Positions 11,410 through 24,595 of a stretch of 64,000 nucleotides of DNA are shown piece after piece (the first letter of the stretch is position 1; every line of letters starts with the position of its first letter). The position numbers and the translations under genes are program-made. The notes below the pieces were generated by a model. That model had not been told where the DNA came from. It ran no database searches and worked only from the letters and a program-made list of their open reading frames with translations. The DNA comes from Omphiscola glabra (Eukaryota > Mollusca > Gastropoda > Lymnaeidae), in assembly GCA_964017045.1 (NCBI GenBank), contig OZ024809.1, forward strand, positions 8,517,012-8,581,011. Direction: 5' to 3'.

Positions 11410-11985
11410 CATTTCATTACGTATTTAAAATATGTGGCCCCCTCCTCCCTGTTTTAGCCTTTCTTGGCGTATTTAAAATATGTGGCATCCTGTTTTAGCC
11501 TTTCTTGGCGTATTTAAAGTATGTGGCACCCCTCCCTGTTTTAGCCTTTCTTGACGTATTTAAAATATGTGGCACCCTGTTTTAGCCTTTCTTGACGTAT
11601 TTAAAATATGTGGCACCCTGTTTTAGACTTTCTTGACGCATTTAAAATATGTGGCACCCTGTTTTAGCCTTTCTTGACGTATGTAAAATATGTGGCACCC
11701 TGTTTTAGCCTTTCTTGACGCATTTAAACTATGTGGCACCCTGTTTTAGCCTTTCTTGACGTATGTAAAATATGTGGCACCCAGTTTTAGCCTTTCTTGA
11801 CGTATTTAAAATATGTGGCACCCTGTTTTAGCCTTTCTTGACGTATTTAAAATATGTGGCACCCTGTGTAAGCATGTCATGGCGTCTTTCAAATACTTGG
11901 CACCATGGGTAAGCCGTTAATCGTATTTCAAATATCCCACCCCCTCCCCCGGGTATGCCTTTCGTTGTGTGGTTAAAATAAACTT
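11410..11985. repeat. 41-bp minisatellite, about 11 copies
   Basis: Units with tttaaaatatgtggcaccct and ttttagcctttcttgacg. Copies are regular to about 11880 and degenerate beyond. Two early units carry a C-rich insertion. Confidence 0.93.
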
Positions 11986-12094
11986 ACCCCTTGTTTCGGG
12001 CCACTTTACAAAATGTGGTGTTATTTTAAAACTCATTTGAATAGTAACGATCGAATTCAAACTAGCGGAAGCTTGCTAGCTTGCTATCACCTCT

Positions 12095-12745
12095 TAGGAT
12101 TGTATCACCATGGTATTACAGCATCATATCATTAGAACAGCATAATATGATTATAAAACCGTATGATTATAACACCATAGGATTATAACACCATAAGAAT
12201 GAAACACAATGTAACTGTAAGGCCATATTATTGGTGCCTCATATAATCGTAAAACAAACAGTTTTAAATGTCATATTATTAAAATAGGATTATAGCACTA
12301 TAGGGTTTTAGCACCACAGGATTATAGCACCATAGGATTGTAAAACCATAGGATTGTAACACCATATGATTGTAACACCATAGGATTGTAACATCATAGG
12401 ATTATAACACCATAGGATTGTAACACAATATGATTAAACACCATATGATTGTAACACCTTAGAATTGTAGCGCCATAGGATGGTAACGCCATAGGAATAT
12501 AGCACCATAGGATTGTAACACCTGAGGATTGTAGCGCCATAGGATGGTAACACCATAGTAATATAGCACCAAAGGATTGTAACATCATGGAAGTGTAACA
12601 CCATAAAGTTGTAAAACAATGGGACTATGTTACCATTGGACTGTGACACCAAATGTTTGTAATACCATGGAATTGTAACTCCATATTATTATAACGCCAT
12701 GGAACTGTAGCACAAAGGCGTCGTAAAACCATATGATTGTAACCA
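12095..12745. repeat. ~16-bp degenerate minisatellite, about 38 copies
   Basis: Units built on accataggattgtaac with heavy point divergence. Some neighbouring blocks (for example around 12465-12560) are duplicated as longer segments. Confidence 0.9.
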
Positions 12746-13149
12746 CACCAAAAAAGGCTTCAATCCCCGCTGTAACCACACCAAAAAGGTCATCGATGGA
12801 GCACTTTATAGAAAATCCATATATCCCCCCGACCCCCCCCCCCCCTTTCCATTTTCCACGATCGACAACCTCTTAATGTCTTTGCGTCAATTTGCCTGGA
12901 AAATTTACTAATTAGCACATCAGCCCCCCCTCCCTTACTTCTTTCCCTTTCTGATCATTTTGCCCGGGGGAGGCTATTGAATTTTATTTTCCTATGAAAA
13001 GCAAAATGGCTTTCAAACGTTGGCAGAGGTTTGCTCCGATTTACCACTGGTCTCCGTCACCGTTTCTAAATGTCTCACCGAATGTGGCTTGCCCAATCAC
13101 TAAGGGTCCACGCACTGTCACCAGTAGCGTAGCTATGGCTGGTGCCACC
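12746..13149. other. Single-copy sequence with poly-C run
   Basis: A C-run lies at about 12827-12844. An open frame begins at 12994 but becomes tandem repeat after 13150. It is not recognisable as a protein. Confidence 0.4.
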
Positions 13150-13585
13150 GTGATCGGGCCAGGAATCTTTCCGTACACGCAGGATCGGGCCATGAATCTT
13201 TCCGTACACGCAGGATCGGGTCAGGAATCTTTCCGTACTCGCAGGATCGGGCCAGGAATCTTTCCGTACACGCAGGATCGGGTCAGGAATCTTTCCGTAC
13301 TCGCAGAATCGGGTCAAGAATCTTTCCGTACACGCAGAATCGGGCCAGGAATCTTTCCGTACACGCAGAATCGGGTCAGGAATCTTTCCGTACACGCAGA
13401 ATCGGGTCAGGAATCTTTCCGTACACGCAGAATCGGGCCAGGAATCTTTCCATACACGCAGAATCGGGTCAGGAATCTTTCCGTACACGCAGAATCGGGC
13501 CAGGAATCTTTCCGTACACGCAGAATCGGGTCAGGAATCTTTCCGTACTCGCAGGATCGGTCCAAGAATCTTTCCGTATCCTCCT
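13150..13585. repeat. 31-bp minisatellite, about 14 copies
   Basis: Units with the core aggaatctttccgtacacgc and two alternating variants (gggcc / gggtc). Three units make 93 bp, so a 31-residue periodic open frame appears on both strands. This is an array by-product. Confidence 0.94.
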
Positions 13586-14215
13586 ATTCTTTCCACAAAA
13601 AATCTGAGCGGTTAGCCGAAAATGCGGTCCGTTTATAAAAAGGAAAAAATCGCACCCCACATCCTGGCCACTAGCTGTCACTAAAGGCGCATGCGCTGGC
13701 CATCCCCGGAAGTCGTATGGAAGTAGACGTGGTCTTGTTTTGGAAGTTTAGGAAATGTTCAGCTAACAATAGTGGGCATTCAAAAAATTAAGGTGATCGT
13801 ATTTCTTATGACATCATATCAGTCAACCAGCCTTCTATGTGCCCTTTTCCCAATACTCTTAGACCCCCCCCCCCCCTCCCAATACCCTTTTCCTTCACAA
13901 GACCCACCCCCCTGTGCCGGCACAGACCCACTCCTTTGGCTGTCACAGCCCTCACCCACAATGGGTCGTCAAACTACCCCACTTTTTTTTTTGACCTTCA
14001 AAACCCCACAGTTCATTCAACATATTTACATGTAGATCTCCGGTAAAATTTTCACTACATTAACGCTCTCAAATTTTTTACCCTCAGTTTACCTCCCTTG
14101 AGAACCACTGAATACACTGGCCAAAAAAACCAACATTAACAACTGCTCGAAGAGGAATAACTCTCAAAGGCCGTTGCAGTGGAGCTGATGAGGGTGTTCA
14201 ATGTGTGAATAGCCG
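13586..14215. other. Single-copy, C-rich patch, nothing recognised
   Basis: A poly-C run lies at about 13865-13877. The stretch ending tgagaaccactg near 14108 resembles one hAT-type terminus, but I could not find its partner. Confidence 0.4.
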
Positions 14216-14345
14216 TTTTGGGATGGAGTTGACAGAAAAGTTGGTTCACCTTGTGCAGGTGAGTCTGTGCCTGCCTGACGTTGTACACATGAGCTTATGT
14301 CTGTCTAACCTCGTACAGGTGAGTTTGTGCGTGTCTCACTTTGTA
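14216..14345. repeat. ~31-bp tandem repeat, 3-4 copies
   Basis: Units with the core gtacaggtgagtctgtg. Each copy carries a perfect splice-donor-like caggtgagt string, probably by chance. Confidence 0.8.
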
Positions 14346-14384
14346 TAAGATATAACTCACTGCCTGGTGATACCAAGCTTTTCT

Positions 14385-14655
14385 CATTCATAAATGTGAT
14401 GTATTTAGACCTAGCCTTCCTTGACCCAAATGTACACAGACCTAGCCTTCTTTGACAACGATGTATATAGACAAAACCTTCCTTGACCCTGATGTATAAA
14501 GACCAAACCTTCCTTGACAACGATGTATGTAGACAAAACCTTCAGTGACCCCGACCTATGTAGACCAAAACCTTCCTTGATCCCGATCTATGGAGACAAA
14601 ACCTTCCGTGACCCCGAGCTGTATAGACCAGACCTTCCTTGACGCCAATGCATAT
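14385..14655. repeat. ~31-bp minisatellite, about 9 copies
   Basis: Units with ccttccttgaccc and gatgtatatagaca, moderately diverged. Confidence 0.88.
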
Positions 14656-14734
14656 AGATCCTTGACTGGTGTCCCCCTTTGTACCGAGAAATCGAATTGA
14701 GGTTTTATGTAAATGTTGAATAACAGTTAAATTG

Positions 14735-14900
14735 TCTTCTGTGGGACCTAACGTTAGCTAGCTTTATGTAAGTAGCTAGTGGGACCTAAAGTAAGCGAGC
14801 TTTATGTAAGTAGCTCGTGGGACCTAACGTAAGCGAGATTTATGAAAGTAGCTTGTGGGACCTAAAGTAAACGAGATTTATGTAAGTAGCTGCGTGACAC
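14735..14900. repeat. ~37-bp tandem repeat, 4-5 copies
   Basis: Units with gtgggacctaa and agcgagctttatgtaagta. Confidence 0.88.
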
Positions 14901-15756
14901 GAAGAAAGGATGTTACACACATTTCTTACTATTACAGTAGGTTAAGCGTCCTAGATGCATGCGCATTTTGAGAACCGCGTTTTTAACAGCACGGTCACGA
15001 AAGGGACACAATTAAATGTTTGTGGTTAGGAAAACGTTGATTATAGATTTGTATCAAATACTTTGATTGTAAACAAAGTGGTGCTTCGGCTACAGGCGTA
15101 CTCATCGTTAAGGATATAGTGCGGTGCCCTTGAAGGTGACGTCACAAACACCCCAAGGCGCCATCTTGGTTTGGCCTGTCTGCATGGCGGGATTGACCTC
15201 TGAACAGACGTTTGTCAAGGTCGGTCATCAGCTGTTTTACTATTACATTCGGTGACGTTGTCTTTTTGTTGACATTTGCGAAATGTGCGGGATTCGCTGA
15301 CGACTTCGATTGTCATTTTGTCTTTTGTGTGGCGTTTGATGAGAAACGTTTTTTGTTGTTGCAATAATCGTATTCTGAATGACGCTGTCATAATAACTTG
15401 ACCTTGACCTGTTGTGATCGAGTACTTTTAATGAGTAATTGAACTACAACAATAGCACTCTTATTGACATGACAATGGCAGGATTGACAGCTCAAGTACT
15501 AGTGATAGGATTCAACAGCAATTATGACAGGTGGCAAAACATACCGGGGACAGAGACAGGAGACAATAGCATTATGGGACAATAGGCAATATCACTAATG
15601 ACAGGATTCGCTTATAAACACTTGAACTATTGGTAATAAGAACTCACCAATCTTACTAATACCAGATTGCAAGAACAATGCTCTTGATTTCATGGCAATC
15701 TGAAAATACAGAGTAGCTCAAATACAACACAGGCATTCATGACACAACCCAAATAG
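14901..15756. other. Single-copy sequence, nothing recognised
   Basis: It contains ggtgacgtcac near 15138 and a GC-rich ggcgccatcttgg nearby, the kind of string found around animal promoters. No exon or start could be supported. Confidence 0.4.
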
Positions 15757-16605
15757 AGAACCATGTCACTACATAACCATGTTACTATAGAACCATTTCA
15801 CTACAGAACCATTTCACTATAAAATCAGATAAGATTACTCTAAAAAAAAATAAAGAAATAGAACCAAGTCACAATAGAGCCAAGTCAAAATAGAATCAAG
15901 CCCCAATAGAACCAAGTCACAATAGAACCAAGTCACAATAGAACCAAGTCACGATAGAACCAAGTCACGATAGAACCAAGTCACGATAGAACCAAGTCAC
16001 AATAGAGCCAAGTCAAAATAGAATCAAGCCCCAATAGAACCAAGTCACAATAGAACCAAGTCACGATAGAACCAAGTCACAATAGAACCAAGTCACCATA
16101 GAAACAAGACACAAGAGAACCAAGTCACGATAGAACCAAGTCACGATAGAACCAAGTCACAATAGAGCCAAGTCAAAATAGAATCAAGCCCCAATAGAAC
16201 CAAGTCACAATAGAACCAAGTCACGATAGAACCAAGTCACAATAGAACCAAGTCACCATAGAAACAAGACACAAGAGAACCAAGTCACGATAGAAACAAG
16301 TCACCATAGAAACAAGACACAAGAGAACCAAGTCACGATAGAACCAAGTCACGATAGAACCAAGTCACGATAGAACCAAGTCACGATAGAACCAAGTCAC
16401 AATAGAACCAAGTCACCATAGAAACAAGACACAAGAGAACCAAGTCACGATAGAACCAAGTCACAATAGAACCAAGTCACCATAGAAACAAGACACAAGA
16501 GAACCAAGTCACAATAGAACCAAGTCACCATAGAAACAAGACACAAGAGAACCAAGTCACGATAGAACCAAGTCACAATAGAAACAAGACACAATAGAAA
16601 CATTT
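15757..16605. repeat. 16-bp minisatellite with higher-order blocks
   Basis: About 45-50 units of gatagaaccaagtcac. Variant units (aatagagccaagtcaa, ccatagaaacaagacaca) recur in the same order at several places (15880-15915, 15995-16035, 16150-16200; and 16090-16130, 16255-16300, 16410-16440, 16480-16510). Blocks of several units have therefore been amplified together. Confidence 0.95.
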
Positions 16606-16744
16606 GCCTCCTAAATCAATTACCTTGACCTATCTGTATATCCACCCTAATATCATCCTCTAAAAAGTAGAACCATATATATACCAAAATTGAATAAAAT
16701 CTCACCTATTTATTTTCATCTTTTTTTTAATTAAACATACATAA

Positions 16745-17170
16745 TATTTTTTATAATACTTGAAAGGACAAGAAGACGACATTTAAACATATACACTGTT
16801 TGAAAGGACAAGTAGACGACATTTAAACATATACACTATTTGAAAGGACAAGAAGACGATATTTAAACATATACACTATTTGAAAGAACAAGAAGACGAC
16901 ATTTAAACATATACACTGTTTGAAAGGACAAGAAGACGACGTTTAAACACATACACTATTTAAAAGGACAAGAAGACGACATTTAAACATATACACTATT
17001 TGAAAGGACGAGCAGGGGACATATAAACATATACACTATTTGAAAGGACAAGCAGACGATATTTAAACATATACACTATTTGAAAGGACAAGAAGACGAC
17101 ATTTAAACATATACACTACTTGAAAGGGCAAACAGGCGACATTTAAACATATGTTAATATTTGATAGGGC
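16745..17170. repeat. 40-bp minisatellite, about 10 copies
   Basis: Regular 40-bp units with tttgaaaggacaagaagacg and catttaaacatatacac. The last units are diverged. Confidence 0.95.
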
Positions 17171-17464
17171 AAGCCGACGACATTTAGATATAATTCTTTA
17201 AACCGTGTAACGAGAAAAAATTTTTGCAAGCGGTACTTGCGTTTGCGGTCTGTTAAACACTGCCGTCTGTTTGCGGACCAGATGAACTTCTACGAGAAGT
17301 CGATTTTTACCGGCAGACGATCGACAGGGCCGGCAATTAAAAGTAATCATCGCGATAAGCAACAGACGCATCGTTAGTCGACCTCTTGACACAGATAGCA
17401 ATTATCAACAAAACCACAAACCTATATCAACACCTAGTATTTTATATGGAAAGACTGTGATGCA

Positions 17465-17685
17465 TTGAATATGGTTAGGTATCGAACGTAATGAGGTATT
17501 GAAGATTTATGAGATTTTGAAGATGGTGAGGTGTTGAATGTAGTGAGGAAGTGAATATAGTGAGTAATTGATTATAGTGAGGTATTGACTTAGATTTGTG
17601 TTGAATATGGTGATATATTTATTATAGTGAGGGTATTTAGAATGGTGAGTTATTGAAGATGGCGAGGCATTATAGTTCTCTGGAT
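17465..17685. repeat. Degenerate ~18-bp repeat
   Basis: Units around gaatatagtgaggtattg, strongly diverged. The preceding 17198-17401 is single-copy and CpG-containing with no recognised gene. Confidence 0.7.
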
Positions 17686-18604
17686 CGCGATATAAAAAGT
17701 AAGAAATCAAATCACGTATGAGAGGTTCTCACACTATTTTCTGTTACTGGGGATCAGTTTAAAACATCTACACACAAAGATTTTATAGCCAACTAAAGGG
17801 AACATGGGGACAGGCTGATAGGGCCGCCAGAAATAGTAAGGGGAGCAGGACTCAACATTCCACATTTTCATTTGTAGCTTTACATCCCGTGCTACATTGC
17901 AAGATATACCTTAACATCTCATTGCTACATTGCAACATTTTTGCTGGCATCTGTACGTCACAATGTGACGATGGTGTGGACATCGCCTGTACGAAAAATC
18001 CACAAGGCCTGGTATTATTCTTCTAGGATTATATAGGCTGGTAGCCAACAGGGAATTCGCCTCTCTCCACGCCGCTGGATAACACAAGGGAACATCATGT
18101 GGATGAAACAGTTTTGCACCAATGGCGTCGCGGGAGTCGTCAGAATGTTTCATTGTACCCATGTAATCCGCCTACGGGACTCCATTTCCGGATTTAAATT
18201 CAGAGTTTCCTTCTCTTAGATGAGTTGTCGTCCATGGTTGACGAATCCCATCCACATATCTCAAGATATACCCTAACATCTCCGTGCCATAATTCCCACA
18301 TATACCCTAACATTTACACAACCACACTAAACATGATATGTTAACATTAAAGTAAAATGCCACACTGAGATCACTTAATCAAACTCCTTGAAAACTCTCG
18401 TGATATAAGAATGTGTGCGTGATCCATCGAGGATTGACTCAAATATAATACAAGAGAAATGAGAAGAACATGATATTAAAGTAGAAAGGAAAACTGAACT
18501 ATAATATTTGGTGAGGAATTCTCCAGTTTGATTGAACATAAAAATTCTGCTGTCTCTACGATTTTCACGCAATTTCCCCGCGATGTCCATGGGATGTCAC
18601 TGCA
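17686..18604. other. Single-copy sequence, nothing recognised
   Basis: Short open frames at 17911-18162 and 18375-18590 (reverse strand) match no known family and lack splice-flanked boundaries. Confidence 0.45.
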
Positions 18605-19035
18605 AATTCCACGTGATTACCCTACGATGACCATGTGATGTCCGTGTGATGTCCGTGTGATGTCCGCGTGATGTCCGCGTGATGTCCATGTGATGTCCGT
18701 GTGATGTCAGTGTGAGATTCGTGTGATGTCCATATGATATTTGCGTGATTTCGATGTGATGTCAGTGTGAAGTCCACGTGATGTTCATGTGATGTCCAAA
18801 TGATGTGCAAGTGATGTCCGTGTGATGTCGATGTGATGTCCGTGTGATGTCCATGTGATGTCCATGTGATGTCCATGTGATGTTCGCGTGATGTCCATGT
18901 GATGTTCATGTGATGTCCATGTGATGTCCATGTGATGTCCATGTGATGTCCATGTGATGTCCATGTGATGTCCATGTGATGTTCGCGTGATGTCCATGTG
19001 ATGTTCATGTGATGTCAATGTGATGTCCGTATGCT
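18605..19035. repeat. 11-bp minisatellite, about 38 copies
   Basis: Units of gtgatgtccat with variants (gtccgt, gttcgc, gttcat). An 11-bp unit repeats its frame every 33 bp, giving long reverse-strand frames rich in HGHH that are spurious. Confidence 0.95.
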
Positions 19036-19889
19036 TTCCTAGAATTTGGCAGTGATATAATAAAAGACGATTGGTTGGTGGATAAGTGGGTGAAATAGGG
19101 AAATGCTTTCTAATAGAATAAATTGATTAGTGCAAATACATAGTGTTACATTATAGTTATTGTCAATAGCAGACAGGCATAGAGTAAAAGGTTTAGACGA
19201 AAGGACCTAGGTGAATAATTGGTCCAAGAGTTATTGAATCAGATGATGATTATTTCAGAAGATTACACAATGGGTTGAAGATTTTATGGATAAAAAAGAA
19301 ACAACGTTTTTAAATGGATTAGTAGAGAAGTGGATTTGATACCCTGGTGATTAAAAGTTAAAGATTGATAGGCCGTTTTATCAAAAAATTTAAGGGAATG
19401 AATATAGCATGCGAATGGATAAATTTTTGTAAAGAAATCCATGGGAATTGTTGAGTTTGTTGAAGGGAAGCAGATACTAGTGAGAAGGTTAGAGGTGGCA
19501 ATAAGTTATGAACTAGTCAAAGGCAATTAGAGATGTAGCGAGCTATACAAGTGGAACAAGAAGGGGATGATAAGTGCAGAAATAAAAAAAACCGACGCCA
19601 GGAAATGAATCTAAAAATGAAGTGAACGCCCGGTGTGGAGTGAAAAAACATAAAATGCACGGATCCATCCCGGCCCTCTCCCAAACCTGGCACCCTCGTC
19701 CTGTTCACCCCGCCCTCCTAGAATTAATAAGACCCCCGTACACAAACTGATGGATGAACCCATGTAGCAGGATTTTTAAGTGTGTGAAATCGGGTTGACA
19801 ATATGCATTAGGTTATCGAGTGTCCCACCTTCGGGGTGGACCCCATAGCGGTCTATCTCGGGGAATTGGGACGAGGGGCCCGCTTATGT
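19036..19889. other. Single-copy sequence, nothing recognised
   Basis: No exon, RNA gene or transposon end could be supported here. Confidence 0.45.
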
Positions 19890-20225
19890 CATCGCCAATG
19901 ATGGGGCTGAGATATGATGGATGTTATCAGCCACAACCAGCGTGTTCTTGCGATGTTTGGTAGAGCTAATGATGGGGGGGGGGGATGAGTTATGATGGAT
20001 GATATCGATACCAGCTTGATGTTGTGCTGTGTGGTGGTGGTAATAATGTGGGGGCTTGGATATGAGAGATGGTATCAAAACCAGTGCGTTCTTGTGATGT
20101 GTGGTGGAGGTATTGATGGGGGATGATATGTGATGGATGGTATTAATACCAGCGTGCAGCTCTGCTGTGCGTCGGTGCTAATGGTGGTGAGGGGATGTGA
20201 TGGATCGTATCAATACCATCGTCTT
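19890..20225. repeat. ~68-80-bp degenerate tandem repeat, 5 copies
   Basis: Units containing gatggatggtatcaatacca and a G-run. Spacing is about 79 bp for the first pair and about 68 bp afterwards. Confidence 0.82.
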
Positions 20226-20264
20226 TTTGTATAATGTGATGGGGTCTAATGACTAAAAGATTAA

Positions 20265-20695
20265 TGCGATATTGAAAATATTGAGAATACTGAGAATATT
20301 GAGAATGTTGAGAATATTGAGAATATTTAGAATATTGAGAATACTGCGATACTGAGAATATTGAGAATATTGAGAATAATGCGATATTGAGAATACTGAG
20401 AATAGTGAGAATGTTGAGAATATTGATAATACTGAGAATATTGAGAATTTTGAGAATATTGAGAATACTGCGATACTGAAACTATTGAGAATATTGAGAA
20501 TATTGAGAATACTGCGATAATGAGAATATTGAGAATATTAAGAGTACTGCAATCTTGAGAATATTGAGAATTTTGAGAATTTTGAGAATATTGAGAATAC
20601 TTCGATATTGAGAATATTGAGAATTTTGAGAATACTGCGATATTGAGAATATTGAGAATACTGCGATATTGAAAATATTGAGAATATTTCTGGAA
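20265..20695. repeat. 9-bp minisatellite, about 46 copies
   Basis: Units of gagaatatt, with gagaatact and gcgatattg variants occurring at irregular intervals. Reverse-strand frames of the QYSQYS type are spurious. A ctgtgacgtcatg string follows at about 20750. Confidence 0.95.
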
Positions 20696-20884
20696 TAAAA
20701 TCCACTCCACCTGAAAATGAAGAATGCCCGAAACACCCCGAGTTGGAATCTGTGACGTCATGTTCCCCAAAGATCCCGGCGGCCATGTTTGTTTATTGGA
20801 CTTGCGTCAAAGCTCGGGTTCATTTGAATATTTTCAATAAGGATTGATTTGTTTCAGAGAAAGCGGTATGCTCTCCCTTTCTTT

Positions 20885-21055
20885 CTTTGTATTTGCCAGT
20901 AGAAAGACATGTTGGTGATCGGTTGTATTTGCCAGTAGAAATAAATGTTTGCGATATGTTGTATTTGCCAGGAGAAAGAAATGATGGCGAGATGTTGTAT
21001 TTGCCAGGAGAAAGAAGCTTTGGTATGAACTTAGATTTGCCAGAAGGAAAAAAAA
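20885..21055. repeat. 36-bp tandem repeat, 4 copies
   Basis: Units with gtatttgccagtagaaag. Being 36 bp, frames stay open on both strands without implying coding. Confidence 0.88.
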
Positions 21056-22375
21056 ATGTGTTTCACAAGCGAAGCTTTCTTTAAACAATCATGTTTGAAT
21101 TTAATTCCAAATGATAATGCTAAAATAAAAAAATAAAAAAGTTTTTATAGTATGCAAAGCAATTTTCAGTATTTATTTTTGACTTTTAAGCGTTATAATT
21201 ATTTTGATATAAATTATAAGGAAATTTAATGGTGATAAATTATAAAGACATGTAATGGTGTAAATTATAAGGAAATGTAAGCTTAACCTTATTTTCAAGT
21301 CTTTGGAAATATATATATATATATATATACATTTATATAGTTATACATATAACTAAGAATTGTTAAATGAAACAAAAATTATTCTATGTCATTTTTAATA
21401 CTGTAGAATGCATCCTGAAAACCATAAAAGGATCTCTTTAGGATCAGACATGGGTGTATTTAATATGACGGATAAAAAAATGTTCAATGACGTCAGATAA
21501 ATATTTCAGGTAACCGTAGACCGTCACAAGACATCAGAGAACTATATTTCTGACATCATACCAAGCAGACCTTTGAATATCTTGACCCTGGATACCAGCT
21601 GTTAAAATGAATTTCTGACGAGTCCATCCTCTAATCCCAACAGACTGGTCTACAATGAAACTTAACGGAAGTATGTGTGACGCCCGGGTTCACCACTAAA
21701 AATTATTAATGCATAAGTCTGACAAGAGATGGATGACTAAGAAAGACAATCATTTATTAGCCCCAATACCCCAGACATTTGAGAACTGTTGGACAGGACT
21801 GAGCTTTGGAGCTGACATTTTTTTAAGAATACGACTACTGGTACATCCCATTCAAACACCCAACTTTAGCCATCGATTATTTAGACTTGCTGAAAAGAAG
21901 GTATGATGTCATACCGTGTTCCGATTTTTCCGGACATTTCCGTCTTGAAAAATGATAATCTCAAAAGCAGATACCGTTTCATGTTGACCATAACGCGATT
22001 ATTTTCAGTGGAAAATGTCGACTACGACTACCGACACCACACTTCTGATCAAAATATTTTTAAGACTCCAGTGGCCTGCTTAATTATTCTTAATGTGAGC
22101 GGCTTTTGTAAGAACGGACGCGAGAGAAGAATCGTACAAGTGCCCCAAGTCTCCGTCAAGTGCTTTCATCCCCACCATTCAACTGTCTGTGGAGTCGCCC
22201 TTGAGAATTATGTCTATGAGTTAAAATGAAAACACTGGGAGACGTCGAAGTGTCAGGCATTAAGCATAGACAGGCATTAAGCATAGACAAGCATTAAATG
22301 TAGACAGGTATTAACATAAACAGGAAATATTAAACTTAGCAAGGCACGAGCAGGGAAAAGTTTTAACTGCAGATT
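21056..22375. other. Single-copy sequence; 108-codon open frame not recognised
   Basis: A (TA)n tract lies at about 21312-21330. An open frame at 21903-22229 (+) is the longest non-repetitive one of its neighbourhood, but its translation resembles no family I know. It has no clear splice junctions, and I do not call it a gene. Confidence 0.4.
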
Positions 22376-23215
22376 TAGTGCTGGGTGGAATGGTGCATGA
22401 TGTGTGGATATTTGTGTGAACTGGTGGATACTGATCTTTCAGTAGAAGGAATGGTGCATGATGGGTGGATATTTGTGTGAACTGGTGGATACTGATCTTT
22501 CAGTAGAAGGAATGGTGCATGATGGGTGGATATTTGTGTGAACTGGTGGATACTGATCTTTCAGTAGAAGGAATGGTGCATGATGGGTGGATATTTGTGT
22601 GAACTGGTGGATACTGATCTTTCAGTAGAAGGAATGGTGCATGATGGGTGGATATTTGTGTGAACTGGTGGATACTGATCTTTTAGTAGAAGGAATGGTG
22701 CATGATGGGTGGATATTTGTGTGAACTGGTGGATAATGATCTTTTAGTAGAAGGAATGGTGCATGATGGGTGGATATTTGTGTGAACTGGTGGATACTGA
22801 TCTATCAGTAGATGGAATGGTGCATGATGGGTGGATATTTGTGTGAACTGGTGGATACTGATCTTTCAGTAGAAGGAATGGTGCATGATGGGTGGATATC
22901 TGTGTGAACTGGTGGATACTGATCTTTCAGTAGATGGAATGGTGCATGATGGGTGGATATTTGTGTGAAATGGTGGATACTGATCTATCAGTAGATGGAA
23001 TGGTGCATGATGGGTGGATATTTGTGTGAACTGGTGGATACTGATCTTTCAGTAGAAGGAATGGTGCATGATGGGTGGATATTTGTGTGAACTGGTGGAT
23101 ACTGATCGATCAGAAGATTGCATGGTGCATGATGGGTGGATATCTGTGTGAAATGGTGGATACTGATCGATCAGAAGATGGAATGGTGCACCATGGGTGG
23201 ATTCTGATCTATCAG
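22376..23215. repeat. 61-bp minisatellite, about 13 copies
   Basis: Highly similar 61-bp units (ggaatggtgcatgatgggtg ... ggtggatactgatc). Divergence increases toward the right end, where units break down after 23160. Confidence 0.97.
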
Positions 23216-24595
23216 TAGATGGATGGAATCATGCATTATGGGTGGATTTTTGTGTTTACGGGTGGATCGTGGAAGTACATGGCTCATAGAAAGATGAATT
23301 ATTAGTGGATATTTTCACTTGTGGATCTATGGTGAATGATTTAGTGAATGAACGGGTGTAGACTATAGATTTGATGATATGTGAGTGAATTTGTGATTGT
23401 GTTGTAGACGACTTGTCGGACTTTTGTTGTTGATTTGTTTGGGTGGATAGGTGGATGGCTTAATTGATTCGATATATGGATGCATAGATACAAGAAGTCG
23501 ATTTGTCAAGGTCGCTGTTCAATGACCTTTTAGTTGATATTAGGTGACATGGTTGATCCCTTGAGGGACGTTTTGTTCGACATTAGTGGTCATGGTTAAG
23601 TAGACGAATGAACCTTTGTTTGACATTATTTGCCACGGTTGACTTGTTGAATAAAGTTTTAGTTGACATTAGCAAGTAGAGAGTTTGGCACCTCGCTAAC
23701 GGTGAGCATATCCCTAGTAACTTGTCCTGAAATTGTCTAACAACATTTTTTAAGTTAATTCTTCACGTTTAAAGTAAAATCAATCGTATCAGAGGCTCGC
23801 TCTGTACAGGAACTCATACGTTTTTGACACTACCAAGCAAAAGCTTCAAATCTTTTAATTAGTTCTGAATTTCACATTACATCCGTGTGAGGGTGAATAT
23901 AATAAATATCGAGGGTACCGAGCCTAGAATTGATTTGAGAAGCCCTGTCGTAAACCACTCACTTCGATATTTTATTTTGCAACGCGTTACCTCGGTGCTT
24001 AACCGCTGTTGTCTTGTGGCGGTATTTAGTCGGAGAAAGGGGAAAAAAACAGCGTTTTCTGCCAAAGGTATGCGGCCCGCGTTGTACCTGGAATTGCTAT
24101 TGATTCATCCCTTCGCATCGACTGGTCGATACTTTTGAAGTGCTTCCTTAAGATAATCTGTCATCCCTGATGGAGTGGCCATCTTGACGGGCGGTGAATT
24201 CCTTGTAAATACACCTTGGTTTGTCAAACAAGGCTCGTCAAAACGGACAACGTCTCCGGAGCACACGGGCATTCTACGTTAGACTTCAACATTTTTTAAC
24301 CTACAAATGTTTATGTTTATACATGTTTGATTGGAGAGATTTTTGATTTCATCCATGCCACAGAGAGGTTAGGACAGAACACAACGCTGCAGAAAAATAC
24401 TTGAAATTGTCGATCAATTTAAAAAATTTTTTTTTAAACTTCAGTTTTATTCTTTCTATTCCTCCAAATTTTTCCAGCCTGGCTGCTCATATGATACGTC
24501 GGTGCATCTGTCCGTCCGTCCGTTCGAACGTCTGTCCGTCCGTACGTACGCGTGCGTGCGCAGGCACAGACACACAAACACACACACATATCATC
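23216..24595. other. Mostly single-copy; degenerate repeat and (GTCC)n
   Basis: At 23500-23670 three loose copies of a tttagttgacatta-containing unit occur. A gtccgtccg run lies at about 24510-24545 followed by alternating CG/TG. Opposing open frames at 23877-24138 are not recognisable. Confidence 0.45.

Noticed and set aside
14216..14345. Repeated caggtgagt as a row of real splice donors
   Set aside because: Unlike the esterase case, no exon adjoins these copies. They are part of a short repeat unit.
15130..15200. gtgacgtcac and ggcgccatcttgg as a promoter
   Set aside because: Suggestive words, but no transcript unit can be traced from them.
20745..20800. tgacgtca (CRE-like) next to ggcggccatg as a promoter with start codon
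   Set aside because: One palindromic octamer is expected by chance. No coding sequence follows.
21903..22229. 108-codon open frame on + strand
   Set aside because: Non-repetitive, but no recognisable motif, splice context or composition change. Its length is possible by chance in 64 kb.
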